Source: Streptomyces sp. Je 1-332
GTDB taxonomy: Bacteria > Actinomycetota > Actinomycetes > Streptomycetales > Streptomycetaceae
Direction: 5' to 3'
Assembly (NCBI RefSeq): GCF_040730185.1
Contig: NZ_CP160402.1
Coordinates: forward strand, 2,294,001 to 2,358,000
Length of the DNA stretch: 64,000 nucleotides
Position 1 is the stretch's first letter. Each line of letters opens with the position of its first letter. Under the pieces are notes generated by a model. That model did no database searches. It saw only the letters and a list, made by a program, of their open reading frames with translations, and was not told where the DNA came from. Positions 39,711 to 47,956 of this stretch are shown in pieces. A program made the position numbers and the translations under genes.

Positions 39711-42509
39711 ATGAGAATGAGACGCGGCATGGCAATCGCTGTCGTTGCCGGCGGCGGCGCGGCGACAACCATTCTGGTCGGGCTTGTCACGAACGCGGTG
39801 TCCGAGACGTCGAACTGGCCCTCGTGGCTCGGCTGGATGCAGCGGCACGCCTGGTTGTCGTTCGCCCTGCTGGGCCTGGCGTTAGTCGGCTTAACTGCCA
39901 TGCTTGCCGCCCTCTCCGACATTGGGACGGCCAGCAGAAGCCCGGAGCCGGTTATCCGGCCGGACGATGGTGTGGGTACGCCGGGCGCAGCCCTGGTTCT
40001 TCGCTCGCTGCCTCGGGATACCACCGCGTTCACCAACCGGTCCGTGGAACTTGAGCGGTTGCAGCAGTCCGTGGATGCCTCTCAGGCGCGCGGGGAGTCG
40101 CTTCCCGTTCACGTGATCGATGGGATGCCCGGCGTCGGCAAGACGACCTTCGCCGTGCACGCCGGACATTCGCTGGCGTCACGGTTCCCGGATGGCCAGC
40201 TCTTCGTGAACTTGAACGGGCATACGCCAGGGCGGAATCCGGTGCAGGCGACCGAGGCGCTGGCCTCGCTCTTGGCGGCTACCGGGGTGCCCACGCAGCA
40301 GATACCAGTTGGGGACGACATCGGGGCCGTCACCGAGGCGCGAGCCGCCCTGTGGCGGAGTCAGCTGGCGGGGCGGAAGGCGTTGCTCATCCTCGACAAC
40401 GCTGCCAGCTACCGGCAGTTGGAGCCATTGCTGCCCGGCGGGAGTGAGTGTCTGGTGCTTGTCACCAGTCGGCGGCGACTGGCGGCACACGAGGAAGTTG
40501 CGATGGCCGTCGCGGCTCTGCCACCGGATCATGCGATCGGCTTGTTCACGCAGCTCAGTGGGCGGTCACCGGAGAGCCTCGAACCAGCGGTGCTGGATGA
40601 GCTGGTTCAGCTGTGCGGGTATCTGCCACTGGGGGTGTCGCTGCTTGCCGCGCGCTTACGGCACCGACCTGCCTGGAGTGTCGAAGATCTGCTGGCAAGG
40701 CTGCTGGCAACACGGGACCGGCTTGGTGAGATGCGGGCCGGTGAACGGGCAATGGGTGCGACCTTCGACCTCTCCTATCAGGATCTGCCAGAAGCGCGAC
40801 AGCGGTTCTTCCGGCGACTCAGCCTTCACCCAGGGGCGGATATTGACGCTTATGTCAGTGCCGCGCTTGACTCGATAGCGGTCACAGATGCCCGACGGCA
40901 CCTCGACGCGCTCTACGACGACCACTTGATCGACGAGAACCCGGAGAGCCGCTACCGGCTGCACGACCTCTTACGCGACTACGCCCGCGGCCTCGCTGAC
41001 GAGGAGGACAGCATGACCCAGGCACAGGCAGTCGAGCGCGTGGGCACCTACTACCTGGCTGCTCTCAGCGATGCGAACATGCACATCATCCGGAGTGGTT
41101 CGGATGCGGGAGCCCCTCCCCTGCCCGGCCCGTCGGGTGGCGGGGCGCCAGCCGTCGAGCTTCCCGTCATGGGGACGCGGAACGACGCGCTTGGATGGCT
41201 GGAGCGTGAGCGCGCCAACATGCTGGCCTGCATCGAACAGGCGAACTCTCTGACGCTGCACTCCCTGGTCGTGCGGCTCGCCGCGGCCCTGGCACCCTTC
41301 CTGCGGCATGCGGGACCCTGGGACCAAGCCGCCGGCCTCCACCGCGTCGCCGCGGAGGCCGCCCGGCGGACTGGAGATCGGCAAGGGCTCGCCGACGCGC
41401 TGGCCGAACTCGGAGTCGTACGCCGATTCATGGCCAGCTACGCAGAGGCGGCTCGGGCCCTGAACGAGGCGGTTGCGGAGTACGAGGCCATCGACGATCT
41501 GCGCGGCAAGGCGAAGGCGCTGAACCAGGTCGGCATCGTCGGGTACATGACGGCCGACAACGAGGCCGCTGCGCGGTCCCAGACGGAGGCCCTGGCGATC
41601 TTCCGTGAGCTGAGCGACCGGCTCGGGCAGGCCAACGCGCTCGCAGACCTGGGGATGGTGCAACGGCAGGCCAGCCACTTCGCAGAGGGGCTCGAAACGC
41701 AGACCGAGGCGCTACGCCTCTATCGCGAGATCAACGACCGCTACGGAGAAGCTAATTCGTTACGCGATCTCGGCGTGGTGCACTGCCTCATGGGGGACTA
41801 CGCACTGGCCGGGCAGCGGCACCGCGAGGCGTACGACATCTACTGCGCGCTCGACGATCGCAATCACCAAGCCTATGCGCTGAATGAACTGGGCGTAGTG
41901 CGGCGGCTGACCGGTGATCCTGACGGAGCGCGGGAGGCTCACCACCGGGCGCTTGAGTACTTCACCGAGCTGGGCGACCGGTTCGGACGGGCCAACAGCA
42001 TCCGGCACCTGGCTGTACTGGAGCGCCATACAGGGCGCGCGGCGGAGGCCGTCAGCGCGCAGGAGGAAGCGCTGGCTATCTACCGCGAACTCGGCAGCCG
42101 CGGCGGAGAAGCCGCCTCACTGAGCGAGTTGGGTGCTGCCCGGGCATCTGCCGGCGACGTGAGGGGCGCTGCGGCCGCCTTCGAGCAGAGTTTAGGGATT
42201 CTGCGTGAACTGGGCGATCGGTGCGGTGAGGCGGAGGTGCTGAACCACTGGGGCGTGCTGCAGAGCAACTCCGGGGAGCCGAACTCCGGACGCACGCGCT
42301 TCCGTGAGGCACTGCGTCTCGCGCGAGAGGTCCGGTGTCCATTGGAGGAGGCTCGCGCCCTGGAGGGAATCGGCCGCTGCGCGTCGGCAGCGGGAGATCG
42401 TGAAGGGTGGGACACGGAGCTACGTGAAGCCCTCGCCATCTACCGGCAGTTGGGGGCAGGCCGCGCGGTCGCTGAGGTCGAGCGGCTGCTGGCGGCACAG
42501 GCGGGGTGA
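39711..42509 (+). CDS. Membrane-anchored NB-ARC/TPR STAND ATPase (FxsT-like)
   Basis: A 932-residue protein. Two hydrophobic segments open it (MAIAVVAGGGAATTILVGLV and WLSFALLGLALVGLTAMLAAL). The NB-ARC ATPase follows: Walker A at residue 138 (DGMPGVGKTT), Walker B ALLILDNAAS, the sensor LVTSRRRLA, and CGYLPLGVSLLAARLRH (the G-L-P-L motif). A winged-helix-like part (LHDLLRDYARGLADEED) leads to many TPR units from about residue 560 to the end, repeating patterns such as ALNEAVAEYEAIDDLRGKAKALNQVG. STAND ATPases of this form are signal-activated switches. FxsB-type RiPP systems commonly encode a TPR partner called FxsT, and this gene precedes such a cassette by 218 bases. ATG at 39711 has GGTGAG just upstream. 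Confidence 0.88.
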   Translation: MRMRRGMAIAVVAGGGAATTILVGLVTNAVSETSNWPSWLGWMQRHAWLSFALLGLALVGLTAMLAALSDIGTASRSPEPVIRPDDGVGTPGAALVLRSLPRDTTAFTNRSVELERLQQSVDASQARGESLPVHVIDGMPGVGKTTFAVHAGHSLASRFPDGQLFVNLNGHTPGRNPVQATEALASLLAATGVPTQQIPVGDDIGAVTEARAALWRSQLAGRKALLILDNAASYRQLEPLLPGGSECLVLVTSRRRLAAHEEVAMAVAALPPDHAIGLFTQLSGRSPESLEPAVLDELVQLCGYLPLGVSLLAARLRHRPAWSVEDLLARLLATRDRLGEMRAGERAMGATFDLSYQDLPEARQRFFRRLSLHPGADIDAYVSAALDSIAVTDARRHLDALYDDHLIDENPESRYRLHDLLRDYARGLADEEDSMTQAQAVERVGTYYLAALSDANMHIIRSGSDAGAPPLPGPSGGGAPAVELPVMGTRNDALGWLERERANMLACIEQANSLTLHSLVVRLAAALAPFLRHAGPWDQAAGLHRVAAEAARRTGDRQGLADALAELGVVRRFMASYAEAARALNEAVAEYEAIDDLRGKAKALNQVGIVGYMTADNEAAARSQTEALAIFRELSDRLGQANALADLGMVQRQASHFAEGLETQTEALRLYREINDRYGEANSLRDLGVVHCLMGDYALAGQRHREAYDIYCALDDRNHQAYALNELGVVRRLTGDPDGAREAHHRALEYFTELGDRFGRANSIRHLAVLERHTGRAAEAVSAQEEALAIYRELGSRGGEAASLSELGAARASAGDVRGAAAAFEQSLGILRELGDRCGEAEVLNHWGVLQSNSGEPNSGRTRFREALRLAREVRCPLEEARALEGIGRCASAAGDREGWDTELREALAIYRQLGAGRAVAEVERLLAAQAG

Positions 42510-42727
42510 GCGTGGCCTCGCGGACGCCCCGCAAGGTGGGCGTAAGAAGGTGGGCATAAGGGAGAGGGGCTCGGGCTCCAGGCCTGATCGCGTGGCCAGT
42601 TTCCGTATCCCGCTGCCTACTTCAGTGGTGCTACGTTGCCAGCTGATCTGTAGCAGTAACGACCATTGCTTCGCGCCGCGTTAGGGCCCGCCCCGACACT
42701 CGGCGCGCTTGTCTTGAGGAGTGATGT

Positions 42728-42919
42728 ATGCCGCCGAGCAGCACTGTTCCCTCCCCTTCGGCCTCCAACCTGGATGCCCCAGAGGTCGCGCCGCTGCCTG
42801 AGGTCCTGAACCGTGTCGCCACCCGCGTGCAGCACCGGCTGACAGCCGAGCAGTCGGCGTCGAACCGCACTGGGGACGGCGCGCATGCCGCTTCAGTCTC
42901 CTGGCCGTGGCCGCTGTAA
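42728..42919 (+). CDS. RiPP precursor peptide for radical SAM cyclophane maturase (HaaA-like)
   Basis: A 63-residue peptide. A leader of about 50 residues contains a helix (PEVLNRVATRVQHRLTAEQ) and is followed by the short tail DGAHAASVSWPWPL ending at the stop codon. GAGGAG lies about seven bases before the ATG. The tail has aromatic and His residues suited to three-residue cyclophane formation: H-A-A, W-P-W. I recall a triceptide subfamily named HaaA after such a HAA motif, but the name is from memory. The maturase gene begins 13 bases after this stop, so the two are almost certainly one operon. Confidence 0.75.
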   Translation: MPPSSTVPSPSASNLDAPEVAPLPEVLNRVATRVQHRLTAEQSASNRTGDGAHAASVSWPWPL

Positions 42920-42932
42920 TAGCTCCTCCTTG

Positions 42933-44099
42933 ATGACCTCGAAGTACTCTCACACGCCGTTCCACACCTTCATCCTCAAGGTCGCGAACCGCTGCAACAT
43001 CGACTGCGACTACTGCTACGTCTTCAACTCGAAGGACCAGGCGTGGCGGAGTCTGCCGGCGCGTATGAGTGTGGAGGTGGCGCAGGCTGCGGCTCAGCGC
43101 ATCGCAGAGCATGTGGTCATGTATGAGCTGCGAGCCGTCCATGTCGTGCTGCACGGCGGAGAGCCTCTGCTCGCCGGGCCGCGGCATCTGGGGGATCTCC
43201 TCCGCGTCCTGAGGGACGGCATTACCTCGGACGTCGAGGTCCACTTCGAGCTACAGACCAACGGGACGCTCGTGTCGGAGGCGTGGCTCGATCTATTCGA
43301 GCAGTACGCGGTGACGGTGGGTGTCAGTCTCGACGGTCCTCCCGCCGCCAACGACCGGCACCGTCTGACTCACGCCTCGCGGTCGAGCGCGGCTTCGGCT
43401 GTGCGGGGCATTGAGCTGCTGCGGTCCCGGCCGCAGCTCTTCGCCGGGCTACTCGCGGTCGTGGATCTCGCGAACGATCCCGTGGAGGTGCATGACTACC
43501 TCGCGTCGTTCGAGCCACCGGTGATCGACTTCGGGCTGCCGCACGGGACGCATGACGCGCCGCCGGAGCGGAATGATCCGACCGTTCCGGAGTACGGGGT
43601 GTGGATGAGCCGCGTCTACGATGCTTGGCTCGCCCAGCCCCAGTACGAGCACAGCGTCCGGATGCTCGAAGACATCGTGGCGCTCAGCTCCGGTGCTTAC
43701 GGCGCGGTCGAGACCCTTGGGCTCGCCCCGCCTGCCAGCGTCGTCATCGAGTCCGACGGCTCCATCGAAGGCGTGGACACCTTGCGCTCGGTCGAGGTGG
43801 GTGCCTCCTGGCTCGGGCTCGATGTCTTCCATGAATCGTTCGACGCGGCCATCCATCACCCCAAGCTCCTGCACCGACAGCAGGGCGGCGGGACGGCCGC
43901 GCTCGCGGAAGAGTGCCAGCGCTGTCCGTTGGTCGCGGTGTGCGGCGGGGGCTACCTTCCACATCGCTTCAGTTCCGAGCGTGGATATCAGAACCCCTCC
44001 GTCTACTGCGAGGACCTGGCGTATCTCATCCGACACGTTCAGGGTTCTCTACAGCGGCATGGCTGGGCGCTGGGAAGCCCCGGCTCGCGAGTCCCGTAG
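42933..44099 (+). CDS. FxsB-type radical SAM/SPASM peptide maturase
   Basis: A 388-residue cytosolic enzyme. The radical SAM cluster motif C-x3-C-x2-C is at residues 21-28 (RCNIDCDYCYVF), close to the start as in FxsB, followed by HVVLHGGEPLLAG (SAM-binding GGEP), FELQTNGTL and VGVSLDGPP. The C-terminal SPASM-like segment CQRCPLVAVCGGGYLPHRF followed by VYCEDL provides Cys ligands for auxiliary clusters. FxsB-family enzymes form C-C cyclophanes in FxSxx, HaaA and similar precursors. ATG at 42933 is favoured for N-terminal fit although no ribosome site precedes it; reinitiation after the precursor stop 13 bases earlier is likely. Confidence 0.9.
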   Translation: MTSKYSHTPFHTFILKVANRCNIDCDYCYVFNSKDQAWRSLPARMSVEVAQAAAQRIAEHVVMYELRAVHVVLHGGEPLLAGPRHLGDLLRVLRDGITSDVEVHFELQTNGTLVSEAWLDLFEQYAVTVGVSLDGPPAANDRHRLTHASRSSAASAVRGIELLRSRPQLFAGLLAVVDLANDPVEVHDYLASFEPPVIDFGLPHGTHDAPPERNDPTVPEYGVWMSRVYDAWLAQPQYEHSVRMLEDIVALSSGAYGAVETLGLAPPASVVIESDGSIEGVDTLRSVEVGASWLGLDVFHESFDAAIHHPKLLHRQQGGGTAALAEECQRCPLVAVCGGGYLPHRFSSERGYQNPSVYCEDLAYLIRHVQGSLQRHGWALGSPGSRVP

Positions 44100-44165
44100 T
44101 CCAGGCGCCGGGAGCCCGGCTGCCCGCCCCCAGCACTCACCACGAACCACAGGAGTTGCACGCCG

Positions 44166-44645
44166 ATGACCGTGACAATCCGGCCCGCTGAGAAGAGCGA
44201 CGTACGGGCCGTGGCAGAACTGATCGAGGAGATCGAGCGCTTCTACGGCACAGCGGATGCGGACATCCAGCCCTTCGAAGAGCGCCAGACGCAGGTCGAG
44301 GAGGCGCTGTTCGGTTCACCGCCGCTAGCCTCCGCCCTTCTCGTCGAAGATGAGGACGACGGAGTCGTGGGGCTCGCCGCGTACTCGTTCCTGTGGCCGT
44401 CTGCGGGGTCGACCCACTCCCTGTTCCTCAAGGAGTTGTACGTCCGCGACACGCTTCGCCGGCAAGGCATCGGCGTGCGCCTCATGGATGAACTGCGGGC
44501 CGTCGCCTCCGCGCGCCCGGGGTGCAGCCGGGTCGAGTGGATGACGGACCGGGATAACCCGGATGCACGCGCCTTCTATGGCGCACTCGGGTTCGCCGAG
44601 TTCGACGGGAAGGTCGTGTATCGCATGAAGACCGGCGCCGAGTGA
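44166..44645 (+). CDS. GNAT acetyltransferase linked to the RiPP cassette
   Basis: A 159-residue GNAT-fold protein. The acetyl-CoA site is LYVRDTLRRQGIGVRLMDELRAVA (R-x-x-G-x-G/A), preceded by FLKEL and followed by RVEWMTDRDNPDARAFYGALGFAEF. It starts 66 bases after the maturase stop on the same strand, so it may share the operon. It could acetylate the mature peptide or provide self-protection. Both ideas are inferences from position only; GNAT enzymes are common and could be unrelated. Confidence 0.87.
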   Translation: MTVTIRPAEKSDVRAVAELIEEIERFYGTADADIQPFEERQTQVEEALFGSPPLASALLVEDEDDGVVGLAAYSFLWPSAGSTHSLFLKELYVRDTLRRQGIGVRLMDELRAVASARPGCSRVEWMTDRDNPDARAFYGALGFAEFDGKVVYRMKTGAE

Positions 44646-44655
44646 GCGGCACGGC

Positions 44656-45186
44656 TCACAGTGAGCGATCACGCGACGACCGAGCCGGAGTAGCCGGTCT
44701 CAACGTGGCGTCGCGCTTCGTCGGAGTGCTGGCCGATGGGACGGCCTGCAGCCGCGGCCCTAACGGATCTGTTCGGCCAGCTTCCTGCGCGTGAACGGAG
44801 ACATCGAACTCGGCCCAGACCTTCTTGCCTCGCTCGGTGAGCTCCCAGCCATTCCGAGAAGCGAAAGAATCCACCAGGGCCAGGCCACGCCCGCTCTCGT
44901 CGTCGGCTGTCGCATGCTGGCGGCGGGGCGGTTCGGACTTCCCGTCGTGGACGACGAGAAGCAGTCGCCCCTCCTCCGGGTGGTAGTAGAGGCCGACCAT
45001 GACCATGCCTTCACTGTGCACGACCGCGTTGGTGACCAGCTCCGAGGCGACCAGCTCGACCGCGTCCCGCATATCTCCCTCTATCGGCACGTCCCACTCG
45101 ATGGCCTGCATCAGGATGCGGTCACGGGCGTAGGCCACAGCGGAAGGGTCTCCAGCTACAGCGACGCGGGTTCGTCGGGTGGTCAT
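44656..45186 (-). CDS. Anti-sigma-factor-like ATP-binding protein (HATPase)
   Basis: A 176-residue protein with a GHKL ATPase domain of the serine kinase/anti-sigma RsbW type: AVELVASELVTNAVVHSEG (N box), LLLVVHDGKSEP (G1), ESGRGLALVDSFASRNGWE (G2) and KKVWAEFDV. The C-terminal 45 residues are a basic low-complexity tail. In Streptomyces many such small ATPases partner with HTH regulators and DUF397-type small proteins. Its start overlaps the small gene at 45183 by four bases (ATGA), and its stop converges on the GNAT gene. Confidence 0.87.
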   Translation of the reverse strand: MTTRRTRVAVAGDPSAVAYARDRILMQAIEWDVPIEGDMRDAVELVASELVTNAVVHSEGMVMVGLYYHPEEGRLLLVVHDGKSEPPRRQHATADDESGRGLALVDSFASRNGWELTERGKKVWAEFDVSVHAQEAGRTDPLGPRLQAVPSASTPTKRDATLRPATPARSSRDRSL

Positions 45187-45392
45187 GAGGACTGCTCCTC
45201 GGACAGGGGGTGGAGTGGGTCGTCTCCACTCCGTAGTGCGGAGAGGAGAACGGCCCTGTTCGCGCCGTGCAGGGTGAATACGCGCGGATTACGCGGATCC
45301 GAACGGCGGAACTCAGTAAATTCCCTTACCCACGGCCTGTGTGACTCCGCCAGGTGACCCCAAGTCGAAGTCACCTTTGGCTCGTTGGCCAT
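45183..45392 (-). CDS. Small protein coupled to the anti-sigma-like ATPase
   Basis: A 69-residue protein starting MANEPKVTSTWGHLAESHRPW. ATG at 45392 is the best start. The C-terminal half (FTEFRRSDPRNPRVFTLHGANRAVLL) is reminiscent of DUF397 (an R-x-S-x-x-P segment before a final strand and helix), but the N-terminal part does not match, so this is only a weak guess. It overlaps the ATPase start by ATGA and lies divergent to the HTH/TPR regulator, the position where DUF397 genes sit in whiJ-type loci. Confidence 0.55.
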   Translation of the reverse strand: MANEPKVTSTWGHLAESHRPWVREFTEFRRSDPRNPRVFTLHGANRAVLLSALRSGDDPLHPLSEEQSS

Positions 45393-45424
45393 AGTCTCGA
45401 ACCACGCCGTACGGGGAGATGTGC

Positions 45425-46687
45425 ATGGACCGTACACAGCGAGATCCGCGCGAGGTCGTCGCCGGACTTCTCAGCGATGAGCGACTCCTCGCTGCGTGCA
45501 CACAGCGCGACATGGGAGCGCTGTTCCGGTTGCTCAACCACCGTGGAATCAGTACTCGGCGCATTGCGTCCGCTGTCGACATCACCCAGGGCCGACTCTA
45601 CGACTACATGAACGGCAAGAGCCGCGTGGAGAAGCTCGCCATCTTCGAGCAGATCGCGGACGCCCTCCACATTCCCGGCCAGCTCCTCGGGCTCGCCACG
45701 CGGCGCTGGGAGACCGTCCCAGCCCGGCCCATGCTGAACAGTCTGGAATTGCCGCCGGAAGGTGATGACTTGACGGCGGTGGATGCGTTCCGGGGCGCTG
45801 ACCGGCAGGCCGGAGGTGGGCGTCTGTACGGTGCGGTCATTCGCCACCTCAGCCACAACGTCGCCCAGCGCCTCGTCGACGTCGACAGCAATCCCCAGGT
45901 CTTCGCCGCGGCAGCCGCCCTGACCGAGATGGCCGGCTGGATGGCCCACGACTCAGGTCGCGACGGCCTCGCTGCCCGCCACTTCTCCCGCGCCCTCCCC
46001 CTCGCCCACACCTCTGGCAACATTCCCCTGACCGCCAACATCGCCGCCAGCAACAGCCACCTCGCCCTCCAAACCGGCGACACCGCAGCGGCAACCCACT
46101 GGGCCCGCACCGGCCTCGACCTAACCGGACAACACCCAGGCATCCCCGCGCTCACTGCCCGGCTGCACACCATGTCGGCCAGGGCACTGGCCGCCGCATC
46201 GGAGCCGGCCCGCGCAGCCCACGCCCTCGATCAAGCACATCAGGCTCTCGAAGCCACCGCCGAGGCCAAACACCCTTGGCTCAGCCCGTTCGACTCCGCG
46301 GCCCTGGCCAGCGAATCAGCACTCACCTTGCGTGACATGGAGCAGTACGAGCAGGCACTGGTTCATGCCGAGCGCGCCATCGCCCTGCGGCAGTCTGGTC
46401 GGGCCCGTTCCCTGGCCCTGAGTCGCATCACGTTGGTACGCATCCACCTCCACCGCGACGAGCTGGACGCTGCCGTCGACACCGGCCTCAGACTTCTTAC
46501 CGCGGATCCCACCCTCGGATCGGTTCGCCTCATCCACCAACTCGAGGACCTGCGCAAACCACTGGTCCCGCACCGTCGCTATCCCCCAGTACGAGACCTC
46601 CTGGAGCGATTCGACGATGCGAAACGGGCCAGAATGCTGTTGCTCGCCGACATCATCACGCCGCCCGGGAAAGGTACTGCTTCATGA
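45425..46687 (+). CDS. HTH (XRE-like)/TPR transcriptional regulator
   Basis: A 420-residue protein. A DNA-binding region is at about residues 29-75 (ALFRLLNHRGISTRRIASAVDITQGRLYDYMNGKSRVEKLAIFEQIADALHIPG), with a turn typical of lambda-repressor-type HTH. The rest is helical TPR-type repeats (ALPLAHTSGNIPLTANIAASNSHLALQTGDTAAA, MEQYEQALVHAERAIALRQ). ATG at 45425 has GGGGAG six bases before it, so it is preferred to the in-frame ATG at 45419. It probably regulates itself, its NUDIX partner and perhaps the divergent small protein/ATPase pair. ATGA overlap with the NUDIX gene shows coupling. Confidence 0.83.
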   Translation: MDRTQRDPREVVAGLLSDERLLAACTQRDMGALFRLLNHRGISTRRIASAVDITQGRLYDYMNGKSRVEKLAIFEQIADALHIPGQLLGLATRRWETVPARPMLNSLELPPEGDDLTAVDAFRGADRQAGGGRLYGAVIRHLSHNVAQRLVDVDSNPQVFAAAAALTEMAGWMAHDSGRDGLAARHFSRALPLAHTSGNIPLTANIAASNSHLALQTGDTAAATHWARTGLDLTGQHPGIPALTARLHTMSARALAAASEPARAAHALDQAHQALEATAEAKHPWLSPFDSAALASESALTLRDMEQYEQALVHAERAIALRQSGRARSLALSRITLVRIHLHRDELDAAVDTGLRLLTADPTLGSVRLIHQLEDLRKPLVPHRRYPPVRDLLERFDDAKRARMLLLADIITPPGKGTAS

Positions 46688-47196
46688 GGCCCACCCCAGC
46701 AGACCCCGTCGCCTGGAACGCCTACCTCGCCGAAGGAAACGCCACCCAGGCCCGCAAGCGAGTCGCGGCCGACATCGTGCTGCGGGACAAGGACGGTCGG
46801 ATTCTCCTGGTCAATCCGACCTACAAGCCAGGATGGGACCTGCCCGGAGGCATGGTCGAAGCCAACGAATCCCCCGACGACGCAGCACGTCGGGAGCTCA
46901 AGGAAGAACTGGGCCTCGACATCCGGACGTTGCGGTTGCTCGTCATCGACTGGGTGGCTCCGCATGGGCCATGGGACGACCAGCTCGCCCTCATCTTCGA
47001 TGGTGGAACCCTCGACGAGGACCAGGTCACCGGTCTGCGGCCACACGATCAAGAGTTGTCCGAGCTGAGATTCGCCCCGGCTACAGAGGCTGTGGCGGCG
47101 CTGCGAGAGCGGTTGCAGCACCGGCTCGACGCCGCGTTGGCAGCCCTTTCTGACGGCGTCCCCCGGTACCTGCATGATGGTGCCGCCATCGCGTAA
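46684..47196 (+). CDS. NUDIX hydrolase coupled to HTH/TPR regulator
   Basis: A 170-residue pyrophosphohydrolase. The NUDIX box is complete: GGMVEANESPDDAARRELKEELGL (G-x5-E-x7-R-E-x-x-E-E-x-G). The substrate could be a nucleotide diphosphate derivative; nothing in the sequence decides it. The start overlaps the regulator stop (ATGA at 46684-46687), so the two are coupled. Similar HTH/TPR plus NUDIX pairs occur in Streptomyces. The last 25 residues extend past the NUDIX fold and are of unknown purpose. Confidence 0.88.
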   Translation: MRPTPADPVAWNAYLAEGNATQARKRVAADIVLRDKDGRILLVNPTYKPGWDLPGGMVEANESPDDAARRELKEELGLDIRTLRLLVIDWVAPHGPWDDQLALIFDGGTLDEDQVTGLRPHDQELSELRFAPATEAVAALRERLQHRLDAALAALSDGVPRYLHDGAAIA

Positions 47197-47570
47197 CGCC
47201 CGCCCCGGAATACAGCTCCGCATGCGGTTTCAGCCATGGCAACCGTACTCGGCGCCCTTCATGCCCACGACCCTCTGATTGCACCTTCCAGGACAGCGGC
47301 CCATCTGCCCGCTACATGTGCGGCGGCACAGCACTCCTACCAGCGCAACTGCAGCCGTCGAGCTCTGCTCTGGCCATAACAGCAGGCCCCCTGCATGGCG
47401 CACGCCATGGCACAGATCACGCCATCTCACCCCCAACTACGTTGCGGATGCAACGCCTTATGGGACAGGATGTTCGATACACTACGGGGTGTGAGTGACG
47501 TATGTGGATGCCGTGACGGCAGGGCCGCCCACAGCGCACCACACAATTGGGGATATACGGGGGTGGGTTC
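47197..47570. other. 374-base intergenic region upstream of the type VII locus
   Basis: I see no credible coding frame. The stretch holds two short dyads: CATGGCG-CA-CGCCATG (47394-47409) and CGTTGC-GGAT-GCAACG (47440-47455). Either could be a regulator site or mRNA hairpin. No tRNA-like cloverleaf was found, and no clear promoter hexamers were seen, though the type VII operon promoter must lie here or nearby. Confidence 0.5.
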
Positions 47571-47900
47571 GTGAAGTTCGACATGGGAGACACGACTCTC
47601 GCGGTGCTGGGGAAGAACACCGTGGGGTCCAGTGACGATCTCGGGACGCTGATCGGACTACTGATCCAGGCGGCCGAGCCGTTGGAGGGCAAGTTCAACG
47701 GGGCGGGCAAGGCGACCTTCGACTCGTTCAAACTGCGGGCCGATGAGATCACTTCGGATCTGAACGGGGCGCTGTCCTCGATCCTGGGCGGTCAGGCGGG
47801 CATGGACACCGCGTTCGGCTCCGGTGACCAGGAGCAGTCCGACAACGCCCACCAGAACATGGGCGCGGCCAACTTCGACAGTGCCCGCTTCTCCGGCTGA
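47571..47900 (+). CDS. WXG100-like type VII secretion substrate with FNG turn
   Basis: A 109-residue protein starting VKFDMGDTTLAVLGKNTVGSS (GTG start at 47571, GGGGTGGG just before). Two helices are expected, with a turn EPLEGKFNGAGKATFDSF where FNG takes the place of W-x-G in WXG100 (EsxA/B) proteins. The C-terminal tail (DNAHQNMGAANFDSARF) is unstructured. It is followed 56 bases later by a second WXG100-like gene, the usual pair of helical-hairpin substrates. Confidence 0.75.
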   Translation: MKFDMGDTTLAVLGKNTVGSSDDLGTLIGLLIQAAEPLEGKFNGAGKATFDSFKLRADEITSDLNGALSSILGGQAGMDTAFGSGDQEQSDNAHQNMGAANFDSARFSG

Positions 47901-47956
47901 ACTGAGACGGCCGACTCGCACACCACGACAATTCACCACGCAGGGGGAACTTCGCC

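Noticed and set aside
39380..40036. 218-codon minus-strand frame between the coiled-coil gene and the STAND gene
   Set aside because: No ribosome site or recognisable domain; it overlaps the 5' end of the STAND gene and the end of the upstream gene.
47440..47500. Possible tRNA (a GTTCGAT sequence near 47472)
   Set aside because: No flanking T-stem pairing, acceptor stem or anticodon arm could be drawn.
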